A stretch of DNA of 64,000 nt from Mucilaginibacter sp. 44-25 (GCA_001898335.1 MKTS01000003.1:248001-312000); one strand, 5' to 3'; shown: positions 35,611 to 45,270, counted from the stretch's first letter. The notes: generated from the letters alone by a model not told the origin. A program made the numbers and translations.

Positions 35611-36848
35611 TATTGAAATAAATAGCTGATGCCGCCGCTAACCGTAGCTACGCTTGCATCCCACGCGCTGTAACTTGTTATGGCAGAAGGTAGCGAATAG
35701 CCTCCATAGATTTGTACATGCTTGTTAATCTGCACCCCGGCTTTAATGGGTACAGTAAAAACAAAGCCTTCAAATTCCGGGAATTTATTCATTCGGGTTA
35801 TATCACCACGAAAATTTAATTCGTAGGCATATTTATTATATGTATTAAGGTTAAACCCTAAACCCGCGTTTAAGAATACTTTTAATTTATCTGTTGAATA
35901 AATATTGTACATCAATTGAGGGATAAAGCCGAGGTTCAGATATTTAAAGTCAAGGCTGTTCGACCTGTTTTCCTGAGGTATTTCTGTAATTGAAAAATGC
36001 TTTGCTGTGGCAGTCACCTCAAATCTAATGATAAGCCTTTCGGTTTGCTTATTTACTAAAAAATCTAAACCGGCGGATACGATTGGCGTTACTGAACGCG
36101 CCGAAGCACCATTTGAAAATGGAGCCACATCACCGCTAAACTTGAGCGTTGAAAACCCAACACCAGTCCCGGCAAAAAAACGTGTTGCACCGTTATTGAT
36201 CACTACTTTTTTTGTATTAGGATAACCATTAATTAACGCTACAATATTGGCCAGCTGGTATTCATCATATTTGGTATTAGCAATTTTATCCTGAAGCTTT
36301 TGGTTGCCGGGCTGGTTAAGCATAGCCATGCCCATAAGCTGGCTCCTGAAAATATCTAAGTTTTTTATAGTTCCATTCTCATCAAGGTACATATACCTTT
36401 TCAGTGGTGTAATTTCTCCAGTGCTTCTGTTGCCTACATAGTAAACAGGTTTTATATCGGTGTTGTAGGTATAAAATATGAGTTTGCTGCCGTTTACAAC
36501 AATTTTAAGAAAGGCGGTATCAACACGGTAGGTAGTGTCTACATCCCGTGGTAATTCGGACAAGCTCTCCAGGCTTGTGCTTACCTTTACAATTGCTTTG
36601 GTGTAATATTCAAACCTGTTTACTCCAAATCCGTTGGCGTTATATAAAGTTATATTCTGCGAAGGCGCATTTAAGGCCGGTTTAAAAGTAACCTGTTTGG
36701 GGTTTTGGTCCCACTCGCGGTAGTTAATAAACCCCTTTATAGTATCATTTTGTGTGGTTAAATAATAGCCTGGCTTAAAATTACTTTGAGAAAATACACT
36801 CGTTACAAAAAGGAAGCTAAAAACAAATAAGAAGCTAAAAAATTTCAT
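35610..36848 (-). CDS. outer-membrane beta-barrel protein, unknown function
   Basis: 412 residues. A signal peptide ends at SVFSQ (about 21). Residues 25-200 form a soluble beta domain (GYYLTTQNDTIKGFINY type start, recurring in Bacteroidota outer-membrane proteins), and about 215-412 is a barrel with alternating hydrophobic strands ending in GGISYLFQ. Likely surface or periplasm-facing; no substrate hint. Divergent from the AhpD-like gene across 75 bp. The VOC remnant and VOC gene follow with overlapping start and stop codons. Confidence 0.8.
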   Translation of the reverse strand: MKFFSFLFVFSFLFVTSVFSQSNFKPGYYLTTQNDTIKGFINYREWDQNPKQVTFKPALNAPSQNITLYNANGFGVNRFEYYTKAIVKVSTSLESLSELPRDVDTTYRVDTAFLKIVVNGSKLIFYTYNTDIKPVYYVGNRSTGEITPLKRYMYLDENGTIKNLDIFRSQLMGMAMLNQPGNQKLQDKIANTKYDEYQLANIVALINGYPNTKKVVINNGATRFFAGTGVGFSTLKFSGDVAPFSNGASARSVTPIVSAGLDFLVNKQTERLIIRFEVTATAKHFSITEIPQENRSNSLDFKYLNLGFIPQLMYNIYSTDKLKVFLNAGLGFNLNTYNKYAYELNFRGDITRMNKFPEFEGFVFTVPIKAGVQINKHVQIYGGYSLPSAITSYSAWDASVATVSGGISYLFQ

Positions 36849-36923
36849 ATAAGGGTAAAGGTTGATAAATTTTTGCGCTAATTAACAAAAAAGACCCCAT
36901 TTTAGAAACAGTAAATAACAATC

Positions 36924-37268
36924 ATGGGACAACTGATAAAAGACTTTGAAGCCTATCGTACAAAAATGAACGACAGGATAATGGAAACCGCTAACACCAA
37001 CATTAAACGTTTTTTTGCACTGGACACCACTACTTATGCCGAAGGCGCCCTGGATGTAAAAACAAAAGAAATGCTTGGCCTGGTAGCCTCAATGGTATTG
37101 CGCTGCGACGATTGCATTAAATACCACCTCGGCAAATGTTACGAGGCCGGTGTAAAGCACGATGAAATGAACGAGGTTTTTATGATAGCCAATCTGGTGG
37201 GCGGCTCTATTGTTATTCCGCATTATCGCCGTGCGGTAGAATATTGGGACGAATTGAACGGTTTGTAA
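36924..37268 (+). CDS. AhpD-like / carboxymuconolactone decarboxylase family protein
   Basis: 114 residues, all-helical. The redox motif RCDDCIKYHLGKCYEAG carries CxxC plus the downstream His of AhpD-type alkylhydroperoxidases, so peroxidase or disulfide chemistry is more likely than lactone decarboxylation. Single gene followed by a REP element. Confidence 0.9.
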   Translation: MGQLIKDFEAYRTKMNDRIMETANTNIKRFFALDTTTYAEGALDVKTKEMLGLVASMVLRCDDCIKYHLGKCYEAGVKHDEMNEVFMIANLVGGSIVIPHYRRAVEYWDELNGL

Positions 37269-37276
37269 CTTTCACC

Positions 37277-37352
37277 ATGTCATTGCGAGCGATAGCGTGG
37301 CAATCCTTGCATATCGCTTGTCCTCTAAGATTGCCGTGTCGCTCCGCTGCTC
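37277..37352. repeat. REP-like element with GTCATTGCGAGC ends
   Basis: A 14-bp perfect inverted repeat (ATGTCATTGCGAGC at 37277-37290 and its complement at 37339-37352) encloses 48 bases, with inner GGCAATC/GATTGCC arms. The GTCATTGCGAGC end is a motif I recall as dispersed in many genomes. No ORF. Confidence 0.85.
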
Positions 37353-37381
37353 GCAATGACATCATTTAAAATATTTAAATT

Positions 37382-37954
37382 ATGCAAACTGCCAACTTAA
37401 AACTGCCAACACAACTCACCCGCTGCTCCTGGTGCGGTACCGACCCGCTGTACATGGAATACCATGATAAAGAATGGGGCAAAACCACGCATGATGATAA
37501 GGTTTTGTTTGAGTTTTTAACGCTTGAAGCGGCCCAGGCAGGCCTTAGCTGGATAACCATCTTGCGCAGGAGAGAAAACTATGCCGGGGCTTTTGCCAAT
37601 TTTGATGTAAAAAAGGTTGCTGCCTTTACCGAATCGGACAAAGAACGTTTGCTTAACGATGCCGGTATTATCCGTAACCGCTTAAAGATAGATTCGGCCA
37701 TTAGAAAAGCGCAATTGTTTATAGAGGTGCAAAAAGAGTTCGGCTCGTTTAATACATACCTATATAGCTTTATGCCGGATGGAAAACCTATTATTGCCTA
37801 CCACGGCCCGCAGGTAAGTACACCGGAATCAGACGCTATTAGCAAAGACATGAAAAAGCGGGGTTTCAAATTCTTTGGAACAACTATCTGTTACGCTTTT
37901 ATGCAGGCGGTGGGTATGGTTAATGATCATGTGCCCGAGTGCTCATTCCGGTAG
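37382..37954 (+). CDS. tag: DNA-3-methyladenine glycosylase I
   Basis: 190 residues. CSWCGTDPLYMEYHDKEWG at the start and DHVPECSF near the end supply the Cys/His zinc-snap ligands; FEFLTLEAAQAGLSWITILRRRENY is the family core. Removes 3-methyladenine from alkylated DNA. It stands alone between two repeat elements; polA is 226 bp downstream. Confidence 0.96.
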   Translation: MQTANLKLPTQLTRCSWCGTDPLYMEYHDKEWGKTTHDDKVLFEFLTLEAAQAGLSWITILRRRENYAGAFANFDVKKVAAFTESDKERLLNDAGIIRNRLKIDSAIRKAQLFIEVQKEFGSFNTYLYSFMPDGKPIIAYHGPQVSTPESDAISKDMKKRGFKFFGTTICYAFMQAVGMVNDHVPECSFR

Positions 37955-37964
37955 GGAAATATCA

Positions 37965-38113
37965 AATACTGAATGTTGAATTTCAAATGCTGAAGTATCT
38001 GTCATTGGTAATAAACACCTCATAGGTCGGCTTTCCTTGTTCAATATCCGACATTACTCTACAACACTAAGCACTTCATCATTTAACATTCCTTGTTTGG
38101 TGTTCGATATTAA
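37965..38113 (+). repeat. dispersed intergenic repeat, copy 2
   Basis: AT-rich non-coding stretch after tag with ATACTGAATG, TTTCAAATGCTGAAG, CGACATT and GTGTTCGATATTAA. It matches the reverse strand of 16809-16890 in order of motifs, but is longer in the middle. Confidence 0.6.
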
Positions 38114-38126
38114 TCGCCCTAAATTG

Positions 38127-38134
38127 TACTTTTG
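38127..38134 (+). promoter_or_regulatory. -7 promoter box of polA
   Basis: TACTTTTG, 46 bases before the polA ATG. Two AATCrGTGAAATC repeat units (38137-38149, 38157-38169) lie in the leader. Confidence 0.5.
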
Positions 38135-38180
38135 ATAATCAGTGAAATCGCCACTAAATCGGTGAAATCCCAATTTAAAT

Positions 38181-40991
38181 ATGAAAAAGCTCTTCCTTTT
38201 AGATGGTATGGCCCTGATATACCGGGCTCATTTTGCGTTAAGTAAAAGCCCGCGTTTTACATCTGGTGGTTTAAACACCTCTGCGGTAATGGGTTTTACC
38301 AACACCCTGCTTGATGTTCTTAAAAAGGAAAAGCCAACCCACATGGCGGTGGTATTTGACACCGATGCCCCAACAGAGCGCCATACCGATTACGAACATT
38401 ACAAAGCCCATCGCGAGGCTATGCCCGAGGACCTGTCTAAGGCACTGCCCTATATTTTTAAAGTAGTGCTTGGCTTTAACATCCCTTTGATAACATCAGA
38501 TGGTTACGAGGCTGACGATATTATCGGCACCCTTGCTAAAAAGGCCGAAAAGAAAGGCTACCAGGTGTATTGCATGACCCCCGATAAGGACTTTGCACAA
38601 CTGGTGTCAGAAAACATCAGGATATACAAACCGGCCCGCATGGGTAATGATATGGAGATCTTGGGTGTTGAAGAGGTTTGCAAAAAGTGGGAAGTGGAAC
38701 ATGTAGAGCAGGTAATTGATATACTGGGCCTTTGGGGCGACGCGGTGGATAACATCCCTGGCATCCCGGGCATTGGCGAGAAAACGGCCAAGGCGCTTAT
38801 TAAACAGTATGGCTCCATGGAAAACATTATTGCCCATAGCCACGAGTTAAAGGGCAAGATGAGGGAGAACGTGGAGAAATATGCCGAACAAGGTCTGCTT
38901 TCCAAGAAACTGGCTACTATTCTGTTAGATGTTCCGGTTGAACTGGACGAGGCCGGGCTGGAGATGTGCGCGCCAAGTAAAGATCTGCTGGAGCCGTTAT
39001 TTGCTGAGCTCGAGTTTCGTACGCTGGGCCGACGGGTGTTTGGCGATGATTTCAGCATTACTGAAACACGTGCGGTGGCGGTACAAACCGATCTGTTTGG
39101 TAACCCGGTTGCCGGTGGTCGTACTACGCTTACGGTTGATGTTGAAGACATTTATGAACCGCCCGTTCCTGTTGAGATCAAGAACATCCATACTATTGAG
39201 CACGAGTACATCCTGGCAGATACTTTTGAAAAACGCGCGGAACTGATCAGCGTATTAAAAGCGCAAAAACACATTTGCTTTGATACGGAAACTACCGGTA
39301 CTGATGCCAACTTTTGCGAATTGGTGGGCTTGTCCTTCGCCGTTAAGCATCACCACGGCTGGTATGTACCTGTCCCTGCCGATGATGCAGAGGCAAAAAA
39401 GATAGTAGCGGAATTTAAACCTGTCTTTGAGGATCCTACCATTGGTAAAACAGGCCAAAACCTGAAATTCGACATCCTGATGCTGAAGTGGTACGATGTG
39501 GAAATGAAGGGCGAATTGTTTGATACCATGATGGCGCATTATGTGATCGACCCGGATACGCGGCATAATATGGATATTCTGTCTGAAAACTACCTAAACT
39601 ATAAACCTGTTTCTATCACCGAGCTCATTGGCCCTAAAGGGAAAAATCAGGGCAACATGCGCGATGTAGAGATTGAGAAAATAAAAGATTACGCAGCAGA
39701 AGATGCCGACGTGACATTGCAGCTCCGCACCGTTTTTGAGCCTAAGATAAAAGAAGTAGAGGCCGAAAAGTTGCTGCACGAGATAGAAAACCCGTTGATT
39801 TACGTATTGGCTGATATTGAGCACGAAGGTGTACGAATAGATAACGATACGCTGCGAGAATTTTCAAAGGAGCTGGAAACCGATATAGCCAAACTGGAAA
39901 AAACAGTTTATGAGAAGGCCGGCGTGCGTTTTAACATCGCATCGCCTAAGCAATTGGGCGAGGTGTTATTTGAAAAGCTAATGCTTGACCCTAAAGCCAA
40001 GAAAACCAAAACCGGCCAATACCAAACCGGCGAGGATGTGTTGATGGCGTTGGCTGCGAAGAGCGACATTGTGCGTGATATATTGGATTTTCGCCAGTTG
40101 CAGAAACTAAAATCTACCTACGTAGATGCCCTGCCAACCATGGTTAATGTCAAAACAGGTCGTGTACATACCTCATATAACCAGGCGGTAGCGGCAACGG
40201 GCCGTTTAAGCTCAACCAACCCTAACCTGCAGAACATCCCTATCCGTACAGAGCGTGGCCGTGAAGTGCGCAAAGCATTTATCCCGCGAGATGAGAACCA
40301 CATCATCGTTTCGGCGGATTATTCGCAGATAGAGCTACGCATCATCGCCGAGATAAGTAAAGACCCCAACATGTGCCAGGCCTTTATTGATAATGTTGAC
40401 ATCCATACCGCTACTGCTGCCAAAGTTTATGGCGTGGCTTTAGGGGAGGTGGATGGTACACAGCGCCGCAATGCCAAGGCGGTTAACTTCGGTATCATTT
40501 ACGGGCAGTCGGCATTTGGGCTATCACAAAACCTGGGCATCCCTCGTAAAGAAGCTGCAGATATTATAGAGCAATATTTTGCACAGTACCCGGGCATTAA
40601 GCAATACATGAGCGATACCATGAATTTTGCCCGCGAAAACGGTTATGTGACCACGCTGATGGGCCGCCGTCGTTATCTGCGCGATATCAATTCGGCCAAT
40701 GCCACCGTGCGCGGCTTTGCTGAGCGAAACGCCATCAACGCGCCGATACAGGGTTCGGCTGCAGATATGATCAAGATAGCCATGATCAACATTCACCGCG
40801 AAATGAAAGCCAAAAACCTGCAGTCAAAAATGACCATGCAGGTGCATGACGAGTTGGTGTTTGATGTATTAAAAAGCGAGCTCGACATTATCAAACCCAT
40901 CATCACTGAAAACATGAAGAACGCCATTAAAACAGAGGTGCCGATTATGGTGGAGATAGGGACAGGCTCAAATTGGCTGGAAGCGCATTAA
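38181..40991 (+). CDS. polA: DNA polymerase I
   Basis: 936 residues. The N-terminal 290 are a FEN-type 5'-3' nuclease (DGMALIYRAHFA, YEADDIIGTLA, NIPGIPGIGEKTA). About 340-530 is a 3'-5' exonuclease domain with intact DTET motif, so proofreading is probably retained. About 560-936 is the polymerase: SADYSQIELR (about 711), RRNAKAVNFGIIYGQS, and QVHDELVFDV (about 886). Works in Okazaki fragment maturation and repair. Hairpin terminator 25 bp after the stop. Confidence 0.97.
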   Translation: MKKLFLLDGMALIYRAHFALSKSPRFTSGGLNTSAVMGFTNTLLDVLKKEKPTHMAVVFDTDAPTERHTDYEHYKAHREAMPEDLSKALPYIFKVVLGFNIPLITSDGYEADDIIGTLAKKAEKKGYQVYCMTPDKDFAQLVSENIRIYKPARMGNDMEILGVEEVCKKWEVEHVEQVIDILGLWGDAVDNIPGIPGIGEKTAKALIKQYGSMENIIAHSHELKGKMRENVEKYAEQGLLSKKLATILLDVPVELDEAGLEMCAPSKDLLEPLFAELEFRTLGRRVFGDDFSITETRAVAVQTDLFGNPVAGGRTTLTVDVEDIYEPPVPVEIKNIHTIEHEYILADTFEKRAELISVLKAQKHICFDTETTGTDANFCELVGLSFAVKHHHGWYVPVPADDAEAKKIVAEFKPVFEDPTIGKTGQNLKFDILMLKWYDVEMKGELFDTMMAHYVIDPDTRHNMDILSENYLNYKPVSITELIGPKGKNQGNMRDVEIEKIKDYAAEDADVTLQLRTVFEPKIKEVEAEKLLHEIENPLIYVLADIEHEGVRIDNDTLREFSKELETDIAKLEKTVYEKAGVRFNIASPKQLGEVLFEKLMLDPKAKKTKTGQYQTGEDVLMALAAKSDIVRDILDFRQLQKLKSTYVDALPTMVNVKTGRVHTSYNQAVAATGRLSSTNPNLQNIPIRTERGREVRKAFIPRDENHIIVSADYSQIELRIIAEISKDPNMCQAFIDNVDIHTATAAKVYGVALGEVDGTQRRNAKAVNFGIIYGQSAFGLSQNLGIPRKEAADIIEQYFAQYPGIKQYMSDTMNFARENGYVTTLMGRRRYLRDINSANATVRGFAERNAINAPIQGSAADMIKIAMINIHREMKAKNLQSKMTMQVHDELVFDVLKSELDIIKPIITENMKNAIKTEVPIMVEIGTGSNWLEAH

Positions 40992-41015
40992 TATATTGTT
41001 ATCGAAAATAATCCT

Positions 41016-41052
41016 TTAAGGCAGAGTTCATGACAGCTCTGCCTTAATTTTT
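41016..41052 (+). terminator. terminator after polA
   Basis: TTAAGGCAGAG (41016-41026) pairs with CTCTGCCTTAA (41037-41047), followed by T-run. Confidence 0.9.
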
Positions 41053-41146
41053 CAATTGCTTTTCTTCCCAATTACCCCCAACTTCGCAGTCCCGGTATTT
41101 TAAATTGCATCGATAAGATCATGTAAAATCAGAGAATCATCACACC

Positions 41147-41183
41147 AATCGGTGAAATCAATTCAAAATAATCGGTGAAATCA
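41147..41183. repeat. AATCGGTGAAATCA direct repeats before tex
   Basis: Two exact 14-base copies (41147-41160, 41170-41183), 9 bases apart, just before the tex start. The same 13-base core occurs at 38157-38169, and a one-base variant at 38137-38149, before polA. Confidence 0.75.
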
Positions 41184-41192
41184 CAAAATTAA

Positions 41193-43466
41193 ATGGAATA
41201 TAACATTAAAATAGCACAGGAACTTTCTGTTAGCAGCAAACAGGTAGCGGCAACCGTTGCCCTGCTTGATGAAGGCGCAACCGTTCCTTTTATATCGCGT
41301 TACCGTAAAGAGCTTACCGGCAGTTTGGATGAGGTGCAGGTAGCCGCCATCCGCGACCGCGTGCAACAACTGCGTGACCTGGATAAACGCCGCGAAGCTA
41401 TCCTGAAATCGTTAAGCGATATGGGCAAGCTGACGGACGACTTGCAGCAGCAGATCAACGCGGCTGAAACGATGGTAATGTTAGAGGATATTTACCTGCC
41501 CTATCGTCCTAAGCGCAAAACCCGTGCGACCGCGGCCCGCGAAAAAGGCCTTCAGCCATTAGCGGATGCAATTCTCGTACAAAAAACCTTCGACGTAGAA
41601 GACGAAGCGGCCAAATACATTGACGAAGAAAAAGGAGTAAAAGACACTGCCGAGGCATTAGCCGGCGCCCGTGATATCATAGCCGAATACATCAGCGAGC
41701 ATGCAGAAACCCGTGCCATGGTGCGCCAGTTATTTACTGAGAAAGGCGTATTTGAGTCAAAGGTTATTCCCGGCAAGGAGGAAGCAGGTATTAAATATAA
41801 AGACTATTTCGACTGGACGGAACCCGTTAAATCAGCGCCATCACACCGTGTGCTGGCCATGCGCCGCGGGGAAAAGGAAGAGATCCTGTGGTTGGATATC
41901 AAACCGGCCGAAGAGAATGCTATTGACCTGTTAGAGCGCGAGTTCATCAATGCTAACAACGCAGCAGCTGCGCAAATGAAGCTGGCTATTGCCGATGGTT
42001 ATAAGCGCTTGCTCAAGCCATCGATGGAAACCGAGATCCGCCTGCTCACCAAAAAGAACGCGGACGAAGAAGCTATACGGGTATTCGCAGAAAATGCTCG
42101 TCAGTTGTTATTAAGTGCACCGCTTGGGCAAAAGCGCATGATGGCAATCGACCCCGGCTTCCGTACGGGTTGCAAAGTGGTTTGCCTGGATGAGCAGGGT
42201 AAATTGTTAGAGTATACCGCCATTTTTCCGCATACCGGAGCCGGCCAGGCACGCGAAGCAGAAAAGACAATTGAGCACCTGTTTAAAAAATACGATATAA
42301 AAGCTATTGCCATTGGTAATGGTACTGCAGGCCGCGAAACAGAGGTTTTTGTGCGTAAGCTAAACCTACCGGGTACTACCATTGTGATGGTAAACGAGAG
42401 CGGCGCATCCATCTACTCGGCATCTGAAGTGGCCCGTGAAGAATTCCCGGACCAGGATGTTACCGTGCGGGGTGCGGTGTCGATCGGTCGCCGTTTGATG
42501 GACCCGCTTGCGGAATTGGTTAAGATAGACCCAAAATCTATCGGTGTTGGCCAATACCAGCACGATGTAGACCAGAATAAACTGCAAACATCGCTGGATG
42601 ATACCGTTATAAGCTGTGTGAATGCCGTTGGCGTTGAGCTGAATACAGCATCAAAGCAGATACTGTCATATATATCAGGACTTGGCCCACAACTGGCGCA
42701 GAATATTGTGGACTATCGTAACCAAAACGGAGCCTTTAAGCAGCGTAGCCAATTGAAGAAAGTGGCCCGGCTTGGCGATAAAGCCTTTGAACAGGCAGCC
42801 GGTTTCCTTCGCATTCGCGGAGCCGAAAACCCGCTGGACGAGAGTGCTGTTCACCCGGAGCGCTACGCACTTGTAGAACAAATGGCCGCCGACCTAAAAT
42901 GCAGCGTACGCGATCTAATGCGCGATCAAAAATTGCGCGCATCTATCCCACTGCAAAAATATATTTCTGATACCGTGGGCTTGCCAACCCTTAATGATAT
43001 TATGGCCGAGCTGGCAAAACCCGGTCGGGACCCGCGTGAGCAATTTGAGGCTTTCAGCTTTACGGAGGGAGTTAACGAGATCAAAGATCTTAAAGTGGGT
43101 ATGAAACTTCCCGGCATCGTCACTAACATTACCAACTTTGGGGCTTTTGTGGATATAGGCGTTCACCAGGATGGTTTGGTGCATTTGAGCCAGATCACCA
43201 ATCGTTTCATCAAAGACCCCAACGAGGTTTTAAAGGTTCATCAGCGTGTGGAAGTAACCGTTACCGAAGTTGATGTTAACCGTAAGCGTATTTCGTTAAG
43301 TATGAAGGAAACTGAAAAGCGCGAACCTACTGCAAACAGTAACAATCGCCTTACAGAAAACCGCCCTGCCGGGAAGAATTTTAACACGCGGCCTCAGCAA
43401 AAAGCCGAACCTGAAACAGATATGGCGTTAAAGCTTGCCGCTTTAAAAGGTAAATTTAAGCTATAA
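41193..43466 (+). CDS. tex: Tex-family RNA-binding transcription accessory protein
   Basis: 757 residues. N-terminal helical domain, YqgF-like RNase H fold (about 310-440; RMMAIDPGFRTGCKVVCLDE), helix-hairpin-helix region (KQILSYISGLGPQLAQNIVDYR), and a C-terminal S1 domain at about 634-706 (GMKLPGIVTNITNFGAFVDIG). A Lys/Asn/Arg-rich tail of about 45 residues follows. Binds RNA and the transcription machinery. Single gene, preceded by the GGTGAAATC repeats and followed by the dyad upstream of pafA. Confidence 0.96.
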   Translation: MEYNIKIAQELSVSSKQVAATVALLDEGATVPFISRYRKELTGSLDEVQVAAIRDRVQQLRDLDKRREAILKSLSDMGKLTDDLQQQINAAETMVMLEDIYLPYRPKRKTRATAAREKGLQPLADAILVQKTFDVEDEAAKYIDEEKGVKDTAEALAGARDIIAEYISEHAETRAMVRQLFTEKGVFESKVIPGKEEAGIKYKDYFDWTEPVKSAPSHRVLAMRRGEKEEILWLDIKPAEENAIDLLEREFINANNAAAAQMKLAIADGYKRLLKPSMETEIRLLTKKNADEEAIRVFAENARQLLLSAPLGQKRMMAIDPGFRTGCKVVCLDEQGKLLEYTAIFPHTGAGQAREAEKTIEHLFKKYDIKAIAIGNGTAGRETEVFVRKLNLPGTTIVMVNESGASIYSASEVAREEFPDQDVTVRGAVSIGRRLMDPLAELVKIDPKSIGVGQYQHDVDQNKLQTSLDDTVISCVNAVGVELNTASKQILSYISGLGPQLAQNIVDYRNQNGAFKQRSQLKKVARLGDKAFEQAAGFLRIRGAENPLDESAVHPERYALVEQMAADLKCSVRDLMRDQKLRASIPLQKYISDTVGLPTLNDIMAELAKPGRDPREQFEAFSFTEGVNEIKDLKVGMKLPGIVTNITNFGAFVDIGVHQDGLVHLSQITNRFIKDPNEVLKVHQRVEVTVTEVDVNRKRISLSMKETEKREPTANSNNRLTENRPAGKNFNTRPQQKAEPETDMALKLAALKGKFKL

Positions 43467-43497
43467 AGAAGCGCTATGTAACGGCTTTATAACATAA

Positions 43498-43531
43498 ATA
43501 TCACATTGTTTACATATGTAAAGTGTGATAT
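43498..43531. promoter_or_regulatory. imperfect dyad between tex and pafA
   Basis: TATCACA...TTTACAT and ATGTAAA...TGTGATA form an imperfect palindrome centred near 43515, ending 26 bases before the pafA ATG and overlapping an ATATTTG -7-like sequence. Could be an operator for pafA, or a terminator-like fold for tex. Confidence 0.5.
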
Positions 43532-43557
43532 TTGCCTTTTATTACAGCAAACGTATC

Positions 43558-45213
43558 ATGAAGAGATCTTTTCTGCTTTCGTTGGGTTTTGCGGCGGTGG
43601 TTTTTACCGCATCCGCCCAGAATAAAAAACTTACCGCAGCTCAGGCTGCCCTGCCACGGCCTAAGTTGGTAGTGGGTGTAGTGGTTGACCAAATGCGCTG
43701 GGATTATTTGTACCGGTATTATGATCGTTATCAAACAGGTGGCTTTAAACGCCTGCTTAACGAAGGTTTTACCTGCGAAAATACACTGATCCCATATATA
43801 CCTACGGTAACCGCTGCCGGGCATAGCTGTATTTACACCGGGTCGGTACCCTCAATACATGGTATTGCCGGCAACGATTTTATTATACAAGCTACCGGCA
43901 AAAGTATGTACTGCACGGATGACAGCACCGTTAATGCCGTTGGCAGCACTTCAAAAGCCGGTAAAATGTCACCCCGTAATTTGCTGGCCAGCACGGTTAC
44001 CGATGAGCTTAAGCTGGCAACCAATTTCCGCTCGAAGGTTATTGGTATAGCGTTGAAAGACCGTGGCGGAATATTACCTGCCGGGCACGCCGCAAATGCT
44101 GCTTACTGGTTTGATGATGCTACAGGCAACTGGATAAGCAGCACTTATTACATGACCGACCTGCCTGCCTGGGTAAAATCCTTTAATGCCGGTAAGCCGG
44201 CGGAAAAGTACCTGAACCAGGATTGGAATACTTTGTACCCAGTGAATACCTATGTGCAAAGCGCTGCGGACAACAGCCCCGCATATGAAGGTAAGTTCAG
44301 CGGAGCGGATGCGCCAGTGTTCCCTATTAAAACCTCCACGCTGTACAAAGGCAATGTGGGCATGATCCGCTCTACACCTTTCGGTAACAGTTTAACGCTT
44401 GATCTTGCCCGCGCTGCCGTTGAAGGCGAAAAGCTTGGTGCCAATACGGTTACAGATTTTCTGGCGGTTAGCCTATCATCAACCGATTATGTAGGCCACC
44501 AGTTTGGCCCTAATTCCGTAGAGGCTGAGGACACTTACCTGCGTTTAGATAAAGACCTGGCCGCGTTTTTTACCTACCTGGATGGTAAACTGGGTAAAGG
44601 TAATTACACCGTTTTCCTTACTGCTGACCATGGCGCGGCGCACAATGCTACATTTCTGCAAGACCACCGTATACCCGGCGGTATCTGGAATGATGGTGTG
44701 GCCTTGACCAGCCTTAATAAAGTATTGGAAGACAAATACAACTTAAAAAGGGCCGTATTGAGCTTTAATAACTACCAGGTGAACTTTAATTATGCCGAGA
44801 TAAGAAAGCAGAAAGTAAGCGAAGAAGCGCTAAAGTTTGACTGCGTACAATACCTGATGACACAGCCTGCAATAGCTTACGCGGTAGATATGCAGCGTGT
44901 GCAGGAAGCCAACATACCCTCAGATTTGCGCGAACGCATCCAAAATGGCTACAGTCCGGAACATAGTGGCACTATTCAAATTGTGCTAAAGCCCGGCTGG
45001 TACAGCGGCCATGGCCAAACCGGTACAACCCACGGCACCTGGAACCCTTATGACGCGCACATACCATTGGTATTTATGGGCTGGGGTATAAAACATGGCA
45101 GCCTTACCCGCGAAACCCACATGACTGATATTGCCCCAACCGTTGCAGAGCTCCTGCATATACAGGCGCCCAGCGGCAATATAGGCACCGCTATAGGCGA
45201 AGTGCTGAAATAG
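43558..45213 (+). CDS. pafA: PafA-type alkaline phosphatase (periplasmic)
   Basis: 551 residues from ATG 43558 (open frame begins 43525). Signal peptide ends FTASAQ (about 21). Alkaline-phosphatase superfamily: metal site VVDQMRWDYLY, nucleophile region PTVTAAGHSCIYTG (82-95, Thr), GNDF, and GIALKDRGGILPAGH with the Lys and Arg that distinguish PafA from other phosphodiesterase relatives; TADHGAA and HGTWNP supply further metal ligands. PafA is known as a calcium/zinc-independent-of-repression phosphatase in Bacteroidota; regulation here is not known. A perfect terminator follows. Confidence 0.92.
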   Translation: MKRSFLLSLGFAAVVFTASAQNKKLTAAQAALPRPKLVVGVVVDQMRWDYLYRYYDRYQTGGFKRLLNEGFTCENTLIPYIPTVTAAGHSCIYTGSVPSIHGIAGNDFIIQATGKSMYCTDDSTVNAVGSTSKAGKMSPRNLLASTVTDELKLATNFRSKVIGIALKDRGGILPAGHAANAAYWFDDATGNWISSTYYMTDLPAWVKSFNAGKPAEKYLNQDWNTLYPVNTYVQSAADNSPAYEGKFSGADAPVFPIKTSTLYKGNVGMIRSTPFGNSLTLDLARAAVEGEKLGANTVTDFLAVSLSSTDYVGHQFGPNSVEAEDTYLRLDKDLAAFFTYLDGKLGKGNYTVFLTADHGAAHNATFLQDHRIPGGIWNDGVALTSLNKVLEDKYNLKRAVLSFNNYQVNFNYAEIRKQKVSEEALKFDCVQYLMTQPAIAYAVDMQRVQEANIPSDLRERIQNGYSPEHSGTIQIVLKPGWYSGHGQTGTTHGTWNPYDAHIPLVFMGWGIKHGSLTRETHMTDIAPTVAELLHIQAPSGNIGTAIGEVLK

Positions 45214-45234
45214 CATCTATTAATAACGTTATAC

Positions 45235-45270
45235 AAAAACGGGCCGCTGATCAGCGGCCCGTTTTTATTT
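45235..45270. terminator. bidirectional terminator after pafA
   Basis: AAAAACGGGCCGCTGA (45235-45250) is perfectly complementary to 45251-45266, with A-run before and T-run after, so it can serve pafA and the convergent GNAT gene. Confidence 0.9.
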
